A stretch of 64,000 nucleotides of DNA from an uncultured Rubripirellula sp. (GTDB lineage: Bacteria; Planctomycetota; Planctomycetia; Pirellulales; Pirellulaceae): the NCBI GenBank assembly GCA_938075415.1, contig CALJHC010000001.1:1-64000 (forward strand), given 5' to 3'. Position 1 is the first letter of the stretch. Every line of letters begins with the position of its first letter. The position numbers and the translations under genes were made by a program. Shown piece by piece: positions 17,076-26,315 of this stretch. The notes beneath the pieces were generated by a model. That model saw nothing but the letters and a program-made list of their open reading frames with translations, was not told where the DNA came from and did no database searches.

Positions 17076-17626
17076 GCCAAACACCCGCTTCCGTTCTACT
17101 GGCAGTGGGTGGCGGTATTGCCGCGTATAAGTCGGCAATATTATGTAGCCGACTCGTGCAGTTGGGCCATTGCGTCAACGTCGTCATGACGAAATCAGCT
17201 GGACAGTTCGTCGGCAACTCGACCTTTTCTGCTCTCTCCGGTCATCCGGTGCCTGAGGGACTGTTTCAGTCCTCCAAGCATCCGTTGGGAGCGCACATTG
17301 AACTGGCCCAAGAGATTGACCTGATGGTGGTTGCGCCGGCGACCGCGAATCTGATCGGAAAATTTGCGAATGGGATTGCTGATGATCTCGTCAGCACCAT
17401 TTATCTACAACGCACTTGTCCCATCCTTGTCGCACCTGCAATGAGTTCGTCCATGTGGGATAAGCCGTCAGTGCAAAGAAACATGAAGACGCTGCGGGAG
17501 GATGGCTGCCACGTGATTGGCCCGGAGCAGGGTTGGCTGAGCTGCCGTGAAAGTGGTACCGGTCGAATGAGCGAGCCGGACGCAATTCTCGGCTCGGTGA
17601 GTCAGCTAATTTCCCGAGGGAAATGA
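17072..17626 (+). CDS. coaC: Stand-alone CoaC, phosphopantothenoylcysteine decarboxylase-like flavoprotein
   Basis: A 184-residue HFCD-family flavoprotein. It would decarboxylate phosphopantothenoylcysteine to phosphopantetheine in CoA synthesis. FMN-binding elements include [10 protein letters not shown] and [21 protein letters not shown]. The catalytic histidine is H75 (GAHIELA) and the redox-helper cysteine is C158 ([11 protein letters not shown]). The substrate motif normally reads PxMNxxMW but here is PAMSSSMW at residues 122-129, so the asparagine equivalent to N125 of E. coli CoaBC is serine. The CoaB synthetase half is absent, so a separate CoaB should exist elsewhere. It overlaps rpoZ by four bases. 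Confidence 0.85.
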   Translation: MSQTPASVLLAVGGGIAAYKSAILCSRLVQLGHCVNVVMTKSAGQFVGNSTFSALSGHPVPEGLFQSSKHPLGAHIELAQEIDLMVVAPATANLIGKFANGIADDLVSTIYLQRTCPILVAPAMSSSMWDKPSVQRNMKTLREDGCHVIGPEQGWLSCRESGTGRMSEPDAILGSVSQLISRGK

Positions 17627-17687
17627 ACAGCAACAACGTTGGTGAAATCGTCAGCTGATTCAATTTTCATTTTCTTTCCGACCCGCA

Positions 17688-17713
17688 GGCAGATCGATGC
17701 GCTTCGATCTGTC
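17688..17713 (+). terminator. Hairpin after coaC
   Basis: Stem GGCAGATCGA-TGCGCT-TCGATCTGTC, 10 bp with one G-U pair, about 60 bp after coaC. Followed by TCGCCCTTTAC, a weak T-tract. Likely end of the gmk-rpoZ-coaC transcript. Confidence 0.45.
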
Positions 17714-17915
17714 TCGCCCTTTACATTACTGCTAAAGAAGAAGGCATGAGTTGTTCTGAGTTGCCGCAGTTCTCGGTTACGCATGCTGGGTTGTTGGCAG
17801 CTAAATTGAGCGATTGATGGAATCGCCCAATTGATTGAGCATACAGCACCGATTCACATGAGTTGGTTTAATTTAGATTGTCCATCATTTTTCTTAGGGC
17901 TGAGTGGACCGATCA

Positions 17916-19577
17916 ATGTCAGTTTATGTTTTTGGGCATCGCAACCCCGATACCGATGCGATTTGTAGCGCCTTGGCTTACGCTGATTACCTGCAAAGGA
18001 CGACTCGTCCCGACGCGATCGCAGCTTGTTGTGGAACTCCGAATGAACGAACAGAATTTGTTCTGAGGAAAGCGGGAGTTGCCTCACCGAAGATCATGAT
18101 GGACATCCGTCCCGAACTGGAGGACGTTTGCAAGCGTGACCCAGTCGTTGCAAGAAAGGGAGATGTCTTTTTCGAAGTCTACCAACGCATGCTAGACAAT
18201 GGTGTGCGGGCGATCCCGGTTTTGGATCGGGAAAATAAGGTAACCGGCATCGTAACACTCCTGGATTTACTCCAATTAATGCTTCGGGGTGGGGTTGATC
18301 CGATTAAGTCCAGAGAAGTGCGAAGCACTCTGGATAAGGTTGTCGAAGTGATCGGAGGCACTTATCAACACGCTGTCGAGACGGACCGTGTTGATGATCT
18401 GGTGTTAACGGTCGGAGCGATGAGTGCCGATGGTTTCACCTCACGAGTTCGAGCATTTCCCGCTGAGCGTTTACTTGTGGTCAGCGGTGATCGCCCAACA
18501 ATTCAATTACCGGCTGTCGAGACGGGCGTGCGTGCATTGGTGGTAACGGGTGGTTACGAACTTTCCACCGGACTGTTGCAATTGGCCAAAGCACAGGGTG
18601 TCACGGTGATCAATAGTCCGTACGATACCGCGACCACGACAATGCGAATCAAAGCAGCGCATTTGATTGATTCGGTGATCAATTCTGATTTCCTGAAACT
18701 TCCAGCTCGAATGCCCGTCGAAAATGCGAGGCAGCAGGTGTACCGTTCACCTCAGATGATTTTCCCTGTTGTTGATGGAGACCGACTCGTCGGCATATTG
18801 AGCAAGAGTGATTTGGTTCATCCACCTCGACCACAGTTGGTCCTTGTTGACCACAATGAAATCACTCAAGCAGTGCAGGGAGCTGATGAGGCAGATGTGC
18901 TCGAGGTTCTTGACCATCATCGACTTGGCGGGTCATTGAAATCCACCAATCCGATACGCTTTTACATGGAGCCGGTTGGATCAACCTGCACCTTGGTCGC
19001 CAAATTATTTCGCTCCTCACAAATCGAACCGACATCTGGAATCGCCTTGTGCATGGCATCAGGAATGATCAGTGATACCTTGAATCTCAGGTCACCCACT
19101 ACGACCGATGTTGATCGTGATTTATTGTGTTGGTTACAGAATTTTTGCGACGTCGACCTTGAGAAATTTGCCAGTGATTTCTTTGAAGTTGGGTCCGCGT
19201 TACGATCTTGCGATTCGGATCAGGTTGTTCGAGAAGACTGCAAAGAATTTGAAGAATCAGGTAGGCGTTTTTCAATCTCACAAATTGAAGAGATTGGTTT
19301 TGATCTGTTCTGGAAACGCAAAGAAGAACTATCGAATTCACTTGAAGTGCTTGCCGAGGCCTCAGACCTTGAATTCTCGGCACTTCTGGTCACAGACATC
19401 TCGAGTAACGGTAGCTTATTGTTGATGAGTCGTGAGCCGGATGGGTGGGAAGAGATTAATTATCCACAGCTGGAGGATCGGCTTTATCAACTTGATGAAG
19501 TCGTCAGTCGAAAGAAGCAGCTGCTGCCGTTGATCATCAGTTTGCTGGAGGCATCAGCACCAAATCAGAATCGCTGA
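17916..19577 (+). CDS. Manganese-dependent (family II) inorganic pyrophosphatase with CBS and DRTGG domains
   Basis: A 553-residue pyrophosphatase that pulls biosynthesis forward by splitting PPi. The DHH domain begins with FGHRNPDTDAICSA. It is interrupted by a first CBS domain (about 75-130), a DRTGG-like domain (about 150-250, with LVVSGDRP and LVVTGGYELS) and a second CBS domain (about 260-305). The DHH part then resumes with LVDHNE and EVLDHHRLGG, followed by DHHA2 to the end. This is the architecture of nucleotide-regulated CBS-PPases, where adenine nucleotides bind the CBS pair. I chose the ATG at 17916 because GAGTGGA lies 8 bp before it. Confidence 0.93.
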   Translation: MSVYVFGHRNPDTDAICSALAYADYLQRTTRPDAIAACCGTPNERTEFVLRKAGVASPKIMMDIRPELEDVCKRDPVVARKGDVFFEVYQRMLDNGVRAIPVLDRENKVTGIVTLLDLLQLMLRGGVDPIKSREVRSTLDKVVEVIGGTYQHAVETDRVDDLVLTVGAMSADGFTSRVRAFPAERLLVVSGDRPTIQLPAVETGVRALVVTGGYELSTGLLQLAKAQGVTVINSPYDTATTTMRIKAAHLIDSVINSDFLKLPARMPVENARQQVYRSPQMIFPVVDGDRLVGILSKSDLVHPPRPQLVLVDHNEITQAVQGADEADVLEVLDHHRLGGSLKSTNPIRFYMEPVGSTCTLVAKLFRSSQIEPTSGIALCMASGMISDTLNLRSPTTTDVDRDLLCWLQNFCDVDLEKFASDFFEVGSALRSCDSDQVVREDCKEFEESGRRFSISQIEEIGFDLFWKRKEELSNSLEVLAEASDLEFSALLVTDISSNGSLLLMSREPDGWEEINYPQLEDRLYQLDEVVSRKKQLLPLIISLLEASAPNQNR

Positions 19578-19667
19578 AGGGGAGTGCGGACTTGAAACCG
19601 CATCTCAATCATGGAGAGAAGAAAATTTGGCTTGTCAGTCACTCGTGTTTATTGCAGGGAGATTAAG

Positions 19668-21266
19668 TTGATCAGAGCAGTGAAACCGTTGGCCGTCGTG
19701 TTGACTTCGTTGTGGATTGCTGGATTACGTTTTCTGGCTGTTACTATCGTCTTGGCCGGTTTCTTGAGGGAGGCAGGTGCGCAACATGATGGAGCGAGGG
19801 ATGCGGTTCAACAGATCGCTTTGGAACGTTTTGGCAAGATCGATCAAATTCTCGAGAATAAGAAGCCCTTTGCCGGAGAATCCGAAGCTGCATTTGTGAA
19901 AATGCTACAGGCTCTCGCCGAAAACGACATCGACACAGCCATGTCTCACGCCCGTCACGCGGTTGATCTGGGAATCCCTGTCGAACGCCTTCTTGTCGGA
20001 CCCCGCGAATTACTTGGCCAACTCCATCAACATCCAGCATTTACCGACTGGATGCAGCAGACCGAGCAATCCAGCCTGGTGCATGGACCAATGGTTGGAT
20101 CGATGACGGATCACTCAGCCTCCGTTTGGCTGCGGACGCTGAATGATGCGAAGGTCGTGTTGACGTGCCTTGAAACGGGCCAAAAAGTCACAGCACAAAC
20201 GGACCAGAATCGTGACTGGACTGCGGTGCTGTCCTTTGATGGGTTGAAGTCTGATCAGCAATACCAATACACCGTTGAGGTTGATGGAAAGATCTGCGCT
20301 AAATCGAAGTTCAAGACGTTTTGCGACCAAGGCAAGGGCGGCAAGTTTTCGGTGGGATTTGGCGGAGGAGCCGGATTTGTTCCTGAATGGGAAAAAATGT
20401 GGCAAACCGTTTTAAGTCGTCAGCCAAACGCCTTCCTGATGATGGGTGACAATGTTTACATCGACCAACCCGAGCATTCTCTCACGCAGCGTTATTGTTA
20501 TTATCGAAGGCAATCACGACCGGAGTGGCGTGAGTTAATCTCACAAACGCCCATGTATTCGATTTGGGACGACCACGATTTCGGCACGAACGACTGTGTT
20601 CCCGGGCCGGAAATTGACCATCCACCGTGGAAGCGGTCGGTCTGGGAGGTCTTTCAACAAAACTGGGTGAATCCATCCTATGGTGGTGGAGCCGAGAACC
20701 CGGGTTGCTGGTACGAATTCCATGTGGGCGATGTGCATTTCATCATGCTCGACGGACGCTACTACCGAGACCTAAAGGGTGGATCCATGCTGGGTCCCGT
20801 GCAAAAGAAATGGCTGCTTCAAACACTTCAACGTTCGCAGGCAACATTCAAGGTGATTGCATCACCGGTGCCTTTTACTGCTGGCATCAAAAAAGGAAGC
20901 CGTGACCCATGGGACGGGTTTCCTGAGGAGAGAGAAGAACTTTTCAAGTGGATTGAGACGCAAAGAATTGAGGGTGTTTTTCTTATTGCCGCGGACAGGC
21001 ATCGCACCGATCTGCGAGTCACCCAAAGGCCTGATGCTTATGACCTCTATGAGTTTGAAAGTTCGCGGCTTACCAACCATCATGTGCACGGTGTCGTGAA
21101 ATCGGAGGGTCTAATCTGGGGATACAATGACACATGCTCCTATGCGCTCATGTCCTTTGAAACAGATCTTCCGGACCCGCAAGTCACTTTTGAATGCATT
21201 GATCTTGAAGGCGAAACAAAGTACCGGCATCTACTGAAACGAAGCCAGCTCGAGTTCAAAAAATGA
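19668..21266 (+). CDS. Secreted PhoD-like alkaline phosphatase
   Basis: A 532-residue protein of the PhoD/metallophosphatase group, expected to release phosphate from organic esters outside the cytoplasm. The N-terminus is a signal peptide. An N-terminal helical region of about 100 residues precedes the PhoD beta domain (GPMVGSMTDHSASVWLRT). Metal motifs include MMGDNVYID, WDDHDFGTND and IAADRHRTDL. I chose a TTG at 19668 because AGGGAG lies six bases upstream and the signal peptide begins there; an ATG at 19611 has no ribosome site. The stop codon lies inside the first copy of an 18-bp tandem repeat. Confidence 0.88.
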   Translation: MIRAVKPLAVVLTSLWIAGLRFLAVTIVLAGFLREAGAQHDGARDAVQQIALERFGKIDQILENKKPFAGESEAAFVKMLQALAENDIDTAMSHARHAVDLGIPVERLLVGPRELLGQLHQHPAFTDWMQQTEQSSLVHGPMVGSMTDHSASVWLRTLNDAKVVLTCLETGQKVTAQTDQNRDWTAVLSFDGLKSDQQYQYTVEVDGKICAKSKFKTFCDQGKGGKFSVGFGGGAGFVPEWEKMWQTVLSRQPNAFLMMGDNVYIDQPEHSLTQRYCYYRRQSRPEWRELISQTPMYSIWDDHDFGTNDCVPGPEIDHPPWKRSVWEVFQQNWVNPSYGGGAENPGCWYEFHVGDVHFIMLDGRYYRDLKGGSMLGPVQKKWLLQTLQRSQATFKVIASPVPFTAGIKKGSRDPWDGFPEEREELFKWIETQRIEGVFLIAADRHRTDLRVTQRPDAYDLYEFESSRLTNHHVHGVVKSEGLIWGYNDTCSYALMSFETDLPDPQVTFECIDLEGETKYRHLLKRSQLEFKK

Positions 21267-21304
21267 CCCGAGTTCAAAAACTGACCCGAGTTCAAAAACT
21301 GACC
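21251..21304. repeat. 18-bp tandem triplication covering the phoD stop codon
   Basis: Copies at 21251-21268, 21269-21286 and 21287-21304, each CGAGTTCAAAAAMTGACC with M = A in the first and C in the others. Copy one encodes the last residues and TGA stop of the PhoD-like protein. Because the unit is 18 bp, all copies carry TGA in the same frame. Confidence 0.92.
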
Positions 21305-21375
21305 CGAGCATGACTCGCTTGCACTTCCGTCATTCCTCTTGAGCGCGCGTTGAATAGAGTCTGGGCGTGATGTCG

Positions 21376-22722
21376 TTAGCGTTGCGAGGCGAGATCAACC
21401 GCAACGATCTCTTTGTCGTTGCGGGCAAAAAGAGTTTTTCCAGCGTACGCGGGATGACTCCACACGACCGCGCGTCCAAAGCACTCTGATGTTGGATCCA
21501 GCACATGGAATCGCCCCTGCTCCACATAGCCATCGCGGTTGAGCGTTGCGATTATCAGATCTCCACTTTCACTCATTAAAAAGTATTGCTGACTTTCGCC
21601 AATTCGGGTGATAAAAGCGGTCCCATGTCGCACGTATCGAGTCTCGTCCGGCTTTGTTGGCGCGAACGTGGTCCAGAGCTGTTCTCCCGTCTCACCGTCG
21701 ACGGCAACCAGATCACCGTCGTTGCAATCGGTCCCAAAAATAACTCCATCGACAAACAGTGGAGTGGAGTTGGCACAGTGGACAGCATTTTTGGGCTCAC
21801 CACGCCAAAGTTCGGTCGCAGTTGGTTTTGTCTGATCGAGTTCCAGCATCACCGCCTCGGTTCGAATACTGCTGGCGTACATTTTATTGCCCTCCACGAT
21901 GGGACTTGCAATCGACATCTCATAGTCAGGCGTTAAGGGAGTCTCCCAATAGACCTCACCATTTTTCGGATCCAAACTCGAAACTCCCGCTGGATGGAAA
22001 CAGATGAGTTGCTGTTTTCCACCCGCCGTGATAACCGATGGCGGGCAGTAACTCGACTTGGTATCGAGTGCTTTCCAACGAACCTCGCCGGTTTTTTTCT
22101 CAAATGCCACAATCCCCTGTCCCTCGCCACCGACCATTGTGTAAAGCAAGTCGTCAATGATTAGGGGATGGGAGGCAAAACCCCACAGCGGTGCCTCGAT
22201 CGAAAAATCGTTTTTAAGATTTCGTTGCCAAACCACTGCACCATTTTCAACAAGAAGGCATTTCAGGTCGCCCTCTGCGCCGAGAATGTAGACTCGATCA
22301 CCATCGATTGTCGGGCTGCATCTCGGACCAGCCGGATAGGAAATGCTGTAGGGGCAGTCATACTGGTACTGCCAAAGGCGATCACCGGTTACCGTATCAA
22401 ACGCGGTCAAACGTTCCATTCCCTGAATTTTTACTCTTTCACCAGGATCGTTGAATGAATCCCCTGACTGCTTAAGATAATCGAACACAAAAATGCGATT
22501 ATCGGCGACCGAGGGTCCGGCATAGCCCTCTCCGATTGATTTTCGCCATTTGATGGGCAACCCAGCTGGAGTGATCTCGTGGATGATTCCCGTTTCACGG
22601 TAGACTCCATCTCGATGGTCTCCCATCCAACCTTTCCAGTCATCACCCCTTGCTGGTGGATTGATGGAAATGAATGTGATGCCGAGACAGAGACTGACTT
22701 GGATTAGCTGAGGAAAATTCAT
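21376..22722 (-). CDS. Secreted PQQ-like beta-propeller protein
   Basis: A 448-residue exported protein with a signal peptide at residues 1-26 (cleavage near PARGDD). It carries repeated propeller blades of the outer-membrane BamB/PQQ type: TAFDTVTGDRLWQYQY, IVAFEKKTGEVRWKA, SSLDPKNGEVYWETP and VAVDGETGEQLWTTF. The repeats end with VWSHPAYAGKTLFARND. Such planctomycete propellers are common, abundant and of unknown partner; no dehydrogenase catalytic residues are evident. I chose the ATG at 22722 from the signal peptide. It is divergent from sixA and convergent with the PhoD gene. Confidence 0.85.
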   Translation of the reverse strand: MNFPQLIQVSLCLGITFISINPPARGDDWKGWMGDHRDGVYRETGIIHEITPAGLPIKWRKSIGEGYAGPSVADNRIFVFDYLKQSGDSFNDPGERVKIQGMERLTAFDTVTGDRLWQYQYDCPYSISYPAGPRCSPTIDGDRVYILGAEGDLKCLLVENGAVVWQRNLKNDFSIEAPLWGFASHPLIIDDLLYTMVGGEGQGIVAFEKKTGEVRWKALDTKSSYCPPSVITAGGKQQLICFHPAGVSSLDPKNGEVYWETPLTPDYEMSIASPIVEGNKMYASSIRTEAVMLELDQTKPTATELWRGEPKNAVHCANSTPLFVDGVIFGTDCNDGDLVAVDGETGEQLWTTFAPTKPDETRYVRHGTAFITRIGESQQYFLMSESGDLIIATLNRDGYVEQGRFHVLDPTSECFGRAVVWSHPAYAGKTLFARNDKEIVAVDLASQR

Positions 22723-22838
22723 CGATCGTTTGCCTGTCATTTGAAAGCTTGACTGCAGGATTACGTTTCGATTCGCTTCATTGTTAAGAAACGAAACACG
22801 CCATGAGTTTACCGGCGCGTCGACGCACGAGGGAGACC

Positions 22839-23369
22839 ATGAAGATAAAACATGATTCTTTGCCGGGTCGTGCATCCGATTCACTGACGTTGATTCTGAT
22901 GCGTCATGCGAAGAGTGACTGGAGTTCGGGTGAGCAAGCGGATTTTGACCGCCCGCTTAATCCAAGGGGAGTTCGCGATGCGCCTAGAATCGCACAGTGG
23001 CTTCAAGATCAATCACTTATTCCAGATCGCATCCTGGCTTCAGCCGCAAAACGAACGCGTCAATCCGCTCAAGCCATGCTTGATCACTGGAATTCAGACG
23101 AGGTTCTGATGACCTCGAATTCGCTTTATTTAGCGGATCCGGAGACGATCTTGAAAAGCATCCAAAGTGATGGTGGTGATGCCAACGTCTTGATGGTCTT
23201 GGCTCACAATCCTGGCATTTCCTACCTGGCTTCAACCCTCGCTGATCAGTTGATTGACCTTCCCACCGCCGCTTTGGCTGTTTTTAAAACCACCGTTGAT
23301 CATTGGCAAGATTTCCGAATTGGGCAATCACTACATCTAATTCATTCCATGAAACCGAAAACGCTTTAG
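22839..23369 (+). CDS. sixA: SixA-like phosphohistidine phosphatase
   Basis: A 176-residue histidine phosphatase. The RHG-type catalytic motif is LMRHAKSDW, followed by DFDRPLNPRG. The second part has SAAKRTRQSAQAML and VLAHNPGISYLAS with the second catalytic histidine. SixA removes phosphate from histidine of phosphotransfer proteins. I chose the ATG at 22839 because GAGGGAGA lies directly upstream. It is followed six bases later by the metallophosphoesterase gene, so the two form a probable operon. Confidence 0.88.
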   Translation: MKIKHDSLPGRASDSLTLILMRHAKSDWSSGEQADFDRPLNPRGVRDAPRIAQWLQDQSLIPDRILASAAKRTRQSAQAMLDHWNSDEVLMTSNSLYLADPETILKSIQSDGGDANVLMVLAHNPGISYLASTLADQLIDLPTAALAVFKTTVDHWQDFRIGQSLHLIHSMKPKTL

Positions 23370-23375
23370 GCGACG

Positions 23376-24542
23376 ATGTTTGTTCTGATAAGTTCACTCA
23401 CTTTTCTGATAGCACATTTTGGACTGTGGATAGCGATCTATAATCGCGTCAACGGCTATCATTTGCCACGGCGGATCGTCAAGCCGCTGATGAAAAGTTC
23501 GCTCGCGCTAGCTATCGTCTTCCCCATCTATCTTCTGGCTGAAAACGGATTATCACTCGGGCTTCCCGAATGGGGTTCGATTTTTAGCTGGCAGGCAAGT
23601 TGGCTTCTGAATAGCTATTTCTGCCTCGTCTACTCAAGCTATTTATGGCTTGGTGTACCCTGGTTACTGGCTCGACCCCTTCTGCGACGCAATTGGGTTG
23701 AAACGCGGCGAACAACGCGAACCATCGCAATGAAAACAAAGGTCAATTCAGAACTTGCTTTGACGTCGAAATGTAGATGGTTTTCAAAGATCCCTTTGAA
23801 CCAGATTTTTGATCTATCGGTGGAGGAACTTGATTTACCTGTTCCAGGCCTGCCGCCGAAGCTGGACGGTTATCGAATTGCACACCTCTCCGATGTTCAC
23901 CTGACTGGTGACGTCGATCCCTCGTTCACTCGCCAAGTCATTGAGATTGCAAATCAATGGAAACCGGAATGCTATGCGCTCACCGGGGATCTGATTGATA
24001 ATGAAGCATGCTTGAGTTGGATGGATCCCATTTTCCGTGACGCTGAGGCGCCCGATGGCCGCTTCTTTGTTCTTGGAAACCATGACGCCCGCATGAAATC
24101 GCCTGAAGCGATACGGTCTTCGATGGTTTCGGCAGGCTGGACTGATCTCGGTGGAAAAGAACTCTCCATCTCATTTCGAAATGAGCGAGTGACCATGATC
24201 GGTAATGAAGCACCATGGTTCCCTCACACGGTTGTACCCACATCCACGAAGGATCAATTTTGCATGATGCTCAGCCACAGTCCTGATCAAATTAGATGGG
24301 CACGCCAACATCAGGTGCATCTGATGATTGCTGGCCACACCCACGGGGGTCAGGGACGCTTACCATTGATCGGGCCAGTACTCAGCCCCAGTATCTATGG
24401 AAGTCGTTTTGCCTCCGGGCAGTTCTACCTTGCACCGACGACCATGCACGTTACAAGAGGTTTAAGTGGTACAAGACTGATGCGAATTAATTGTCGCCCC
24501 GAATTGTCACTGCTAACTCTTCGATCCGATCACCCAAACTAG
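23376..24542 (+). CDS. Membrane-anchored metallophosphoesterase (YkuE-like)
   Basis: A 388-residue protein. The N-terminal 110 residues hold about three to four hydrophobic helices. The calcineurin-like domain starts near residue 165 with RIAHLSDVHLTGDVD, then ALTGDLIDN, VLGNHDAR, MLSHSPDQ and MIAGHTHGGQGRLP, the complete dimetal motif set. The order and membrane anchor resemble YkuE-type phosphoesterases acting on lipids or nucleotides at the membrane. It follows sixA by six bases. The substrate is unknown. Confidence 0.87.
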   Translation: MFVLISSLTFLIAHFGLWIAIYNRVNGYHLPRRIVKPLMKSSLALAIVFPIYLLAENGLSLGLPEWGSIFSWQASWLLNSYFCLVYSSYLWLGVPWLLARPLLRRNWVETRRTTRTIAMKTKVNSELALTSKCRWFSKIPLNQIFDLSVEELDLPVPGLPPKLDGYRIAHLSDVHLTGDVDPSFTRQVIEIANQWKPECYALTGDLIDNEACLSWMDPIFRDAEAPDGRFFVLGNHDARMKSPEAIRSSMVSAGWTDLGGKELSISFRNERVTMIGNEAPWFPHTVVPTSTKDQFCMMLSHSPDQIRWARQHQVHLMIAGHTHGGQGRLPLIGPVLSPSIYGSRFASGQFYLAPTTMHVTRGLSGTRLMRINCRPELSLLTLRSDHPN

Positions 24543-24665
24543 ACACTGGTACCACCTATCAGCCCAGGTACAGGGGTAGCTTCGTTGGTCAGAATTTGCC
24601 CCCGAGGAAAATCGCTTCTCTTGAAAGCTAAGCAATCTGGACCCTTGCAACTTTCTCAGCAAATC

Positions 24666-26315
24666 TTATGCACGCCGCTTGTTCCAGCGAAGCGTTGCGT
24701 ATTTGTAACCCGGGATAAAAAAGCATGCCGCAGAAATAATGCCGAAAAACAAATGGGCATTCTCTGGCCAGATTGCCATTGCAATCGAGGTCGCGAAAAG
24801 CACAGCGGCTTGAACGTAAAACACCCCGTGAAGCATGCCGGCTTTGATGACAAACACCATGGCACTGATCACCCCGAGTAGGGGAGAAAATGTCAGGACC
24901 GGTAGGTTCAGCAAATACTCAATGGGAAACAGCATCGCGATAGCAACCATGCTGGCACCCCAAACATGAGCCACCTGTCTTTCAATGAACGTGACGGGGC
25001 CCATGCGTTGGCGTATCTTCCAAAAGACACCTGCCCAAGCTCCCAGCCCAATCGTCCAAACAGCTCCATAAACCCAACGGTCCGTGATACCTCGCAGGTT
25101 TAACTGCCAAGTCAGCAGGCCAGCGACGAACAAGATCATTGAATGCCAGACCCAAAGATTCCCCCAGTTTTCCAGAATCCCGGCATGGTGTGTCTCACGA
25201 AAAACTCGCGCGACTACCTGATTGAAACGACCACTGCTGGCGTTGACCTTTTCATCATCGATGTATGCCTCGAGGTCCCGCGCCAGGGCTTCAGCCGTTT
25301 CATACCGCAAGTCTATTGGCTTTTGTAGACAGCGAATGACGATCATCTCCAGGTCACGATCAAGCCGAGGACGCAAGGCCCTGGGGGAAACCGGATCCTG
25401 TTCGATCACTTGCATCACCAAGTCCATGGGCGTGTCCGCCAAAAATGGACTACGTCCAGTCAAAGTGAAGTAGAGAACACAGCCCAGCGAGTAGACATCA
25501 CTTGACGGCCCCACCAAATGACGGCGACCACTGGCTTGCTCGGGAGACATGTAGGCTGGTGTGCCCACCAACATACCGCTGCGAGTGATTTCCGAAGGGC
25601 TATCGGCATGTTTGGCGAGTCCAAAATCGGTGACCATCGGGATGCCATCTGGTGTCACCAAGATGTTGCTGGGCTTGATGTCCCGATGCAGGATGCCCTG
25701 CTCATGTGCATAGCCTATTGCCCGAGCGATATCGGCAACAAGTCTCGCTGCCTCCCTTTGCTTTAACGGCTGAACGCTAACCTTTTCAAAAAGTGTTGGA
25801 CCGTTGACCAACTGCATACTGAAAAAGGCTCGGCCCTCGATATCACCAGCTTCGTATACCGGCACAATGTTTGGATGCTCAAGTTTTGCCGTCGCCTTTG
25901 CCTCGGATAAAAATCTCGCTATGTCGGATTCGCTGGCTAGTCGACCCCTCAAAATCATCTTCACCGCAACAACACGATTGAGACTGATCTGTCTGGCTCG
26001 GAAGACAACGCCCATCCCTCCGCGACCGATTTCCTCCTCAAGTTCGTAATCACCTATTTCAACAGGAAGCTTGAGGCTCCGCCAACGTCCTTGCGATTCC
26101 GGGGCGGTAACACCTTCATCCAACGAGGCACCGGCGGTGTCGGTGATCAACATGGTTCCTAGAAGCCGACGTAGGTCATTCTCGAGATCAGGATGGCTCC
26201 GATACATGGACTGCAGATCCATGAGATCTCCCCGGCAGACAGCGTCTGCAGCCTCAGACAAGGCATTTGCCAGACGTTGCTCTTTTTCAACTGATTTGGC
26301 AGTCACATCACTCAC
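24666..26315 (-). CDS. Membrane Ser/Thr protein kinase paired with an ECF sigma factor
   Basis: A 549-residue Hanks-type kinase. The N-terminal 85 residues are helical, with HPDLENDLRRLL, typical of planctomycete kinases. The kinase core has EIGRGGMGVVF, VAVKM with the catalytic lysine K119, HRDIKPSN, VTDFGLAK and GTPAYMSPEQASG. The C-terminal 170 residues contain about six hydrophobic helices, so it is membrane-bound. It starts with GTG overlapping the sigma gene stop by four bases. Such sigma/kinase pairs in planctomycetes suggest that phosphorylation controls the sigma factor, but no target sites can be read here. Confidence 0.95.
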   Translation of the reverse strand: MSDVTAKSVEKEQRLANALSEAADAVCRGDLMDLQSMYRSHPDLENDLRRLLGTMLITDTAGASLDEGVTAPESQGRWRSLKLPVEIGDYELEEEIGRGGMGVVFRARQISLNRVVAVKMILRGRLASESDIARFLSEAKATAKLEHPNIVPVYEAGDIEGRAFFSMQLVNGPTLFEKVSVQPLKQREAARLVADIARAIGYAHEQGILHRDIKPSNILVTPDGIPMVTDFGLAKHADSPSEITRSGMLVGTPAYMSPEQASGRRHLVGPSSDVYSLGCVLYFTLTGRSPFLADTPMDLVMQVIEQDPVSPRALRPRLDRDLEMIVIRCLQKPIDLRYETAEALARDLEAYIDDEKVNASSGRFNQVVARVFRETHHAGILENWGNLWVWHSMILFVAGLLTWQLNLRGITDRWVYGAVWTIGLGAWAGVFWKIRQRMGPVTFIERQVAHVWGASMVAIAMLFPIEYLLNLPVLTFSPLLGVISAMVFVIKAGMLHGVFYVQAAVLFATSIAMAIWPENAHLFFGIISAACFFIPGYKYATLRWNKRRA

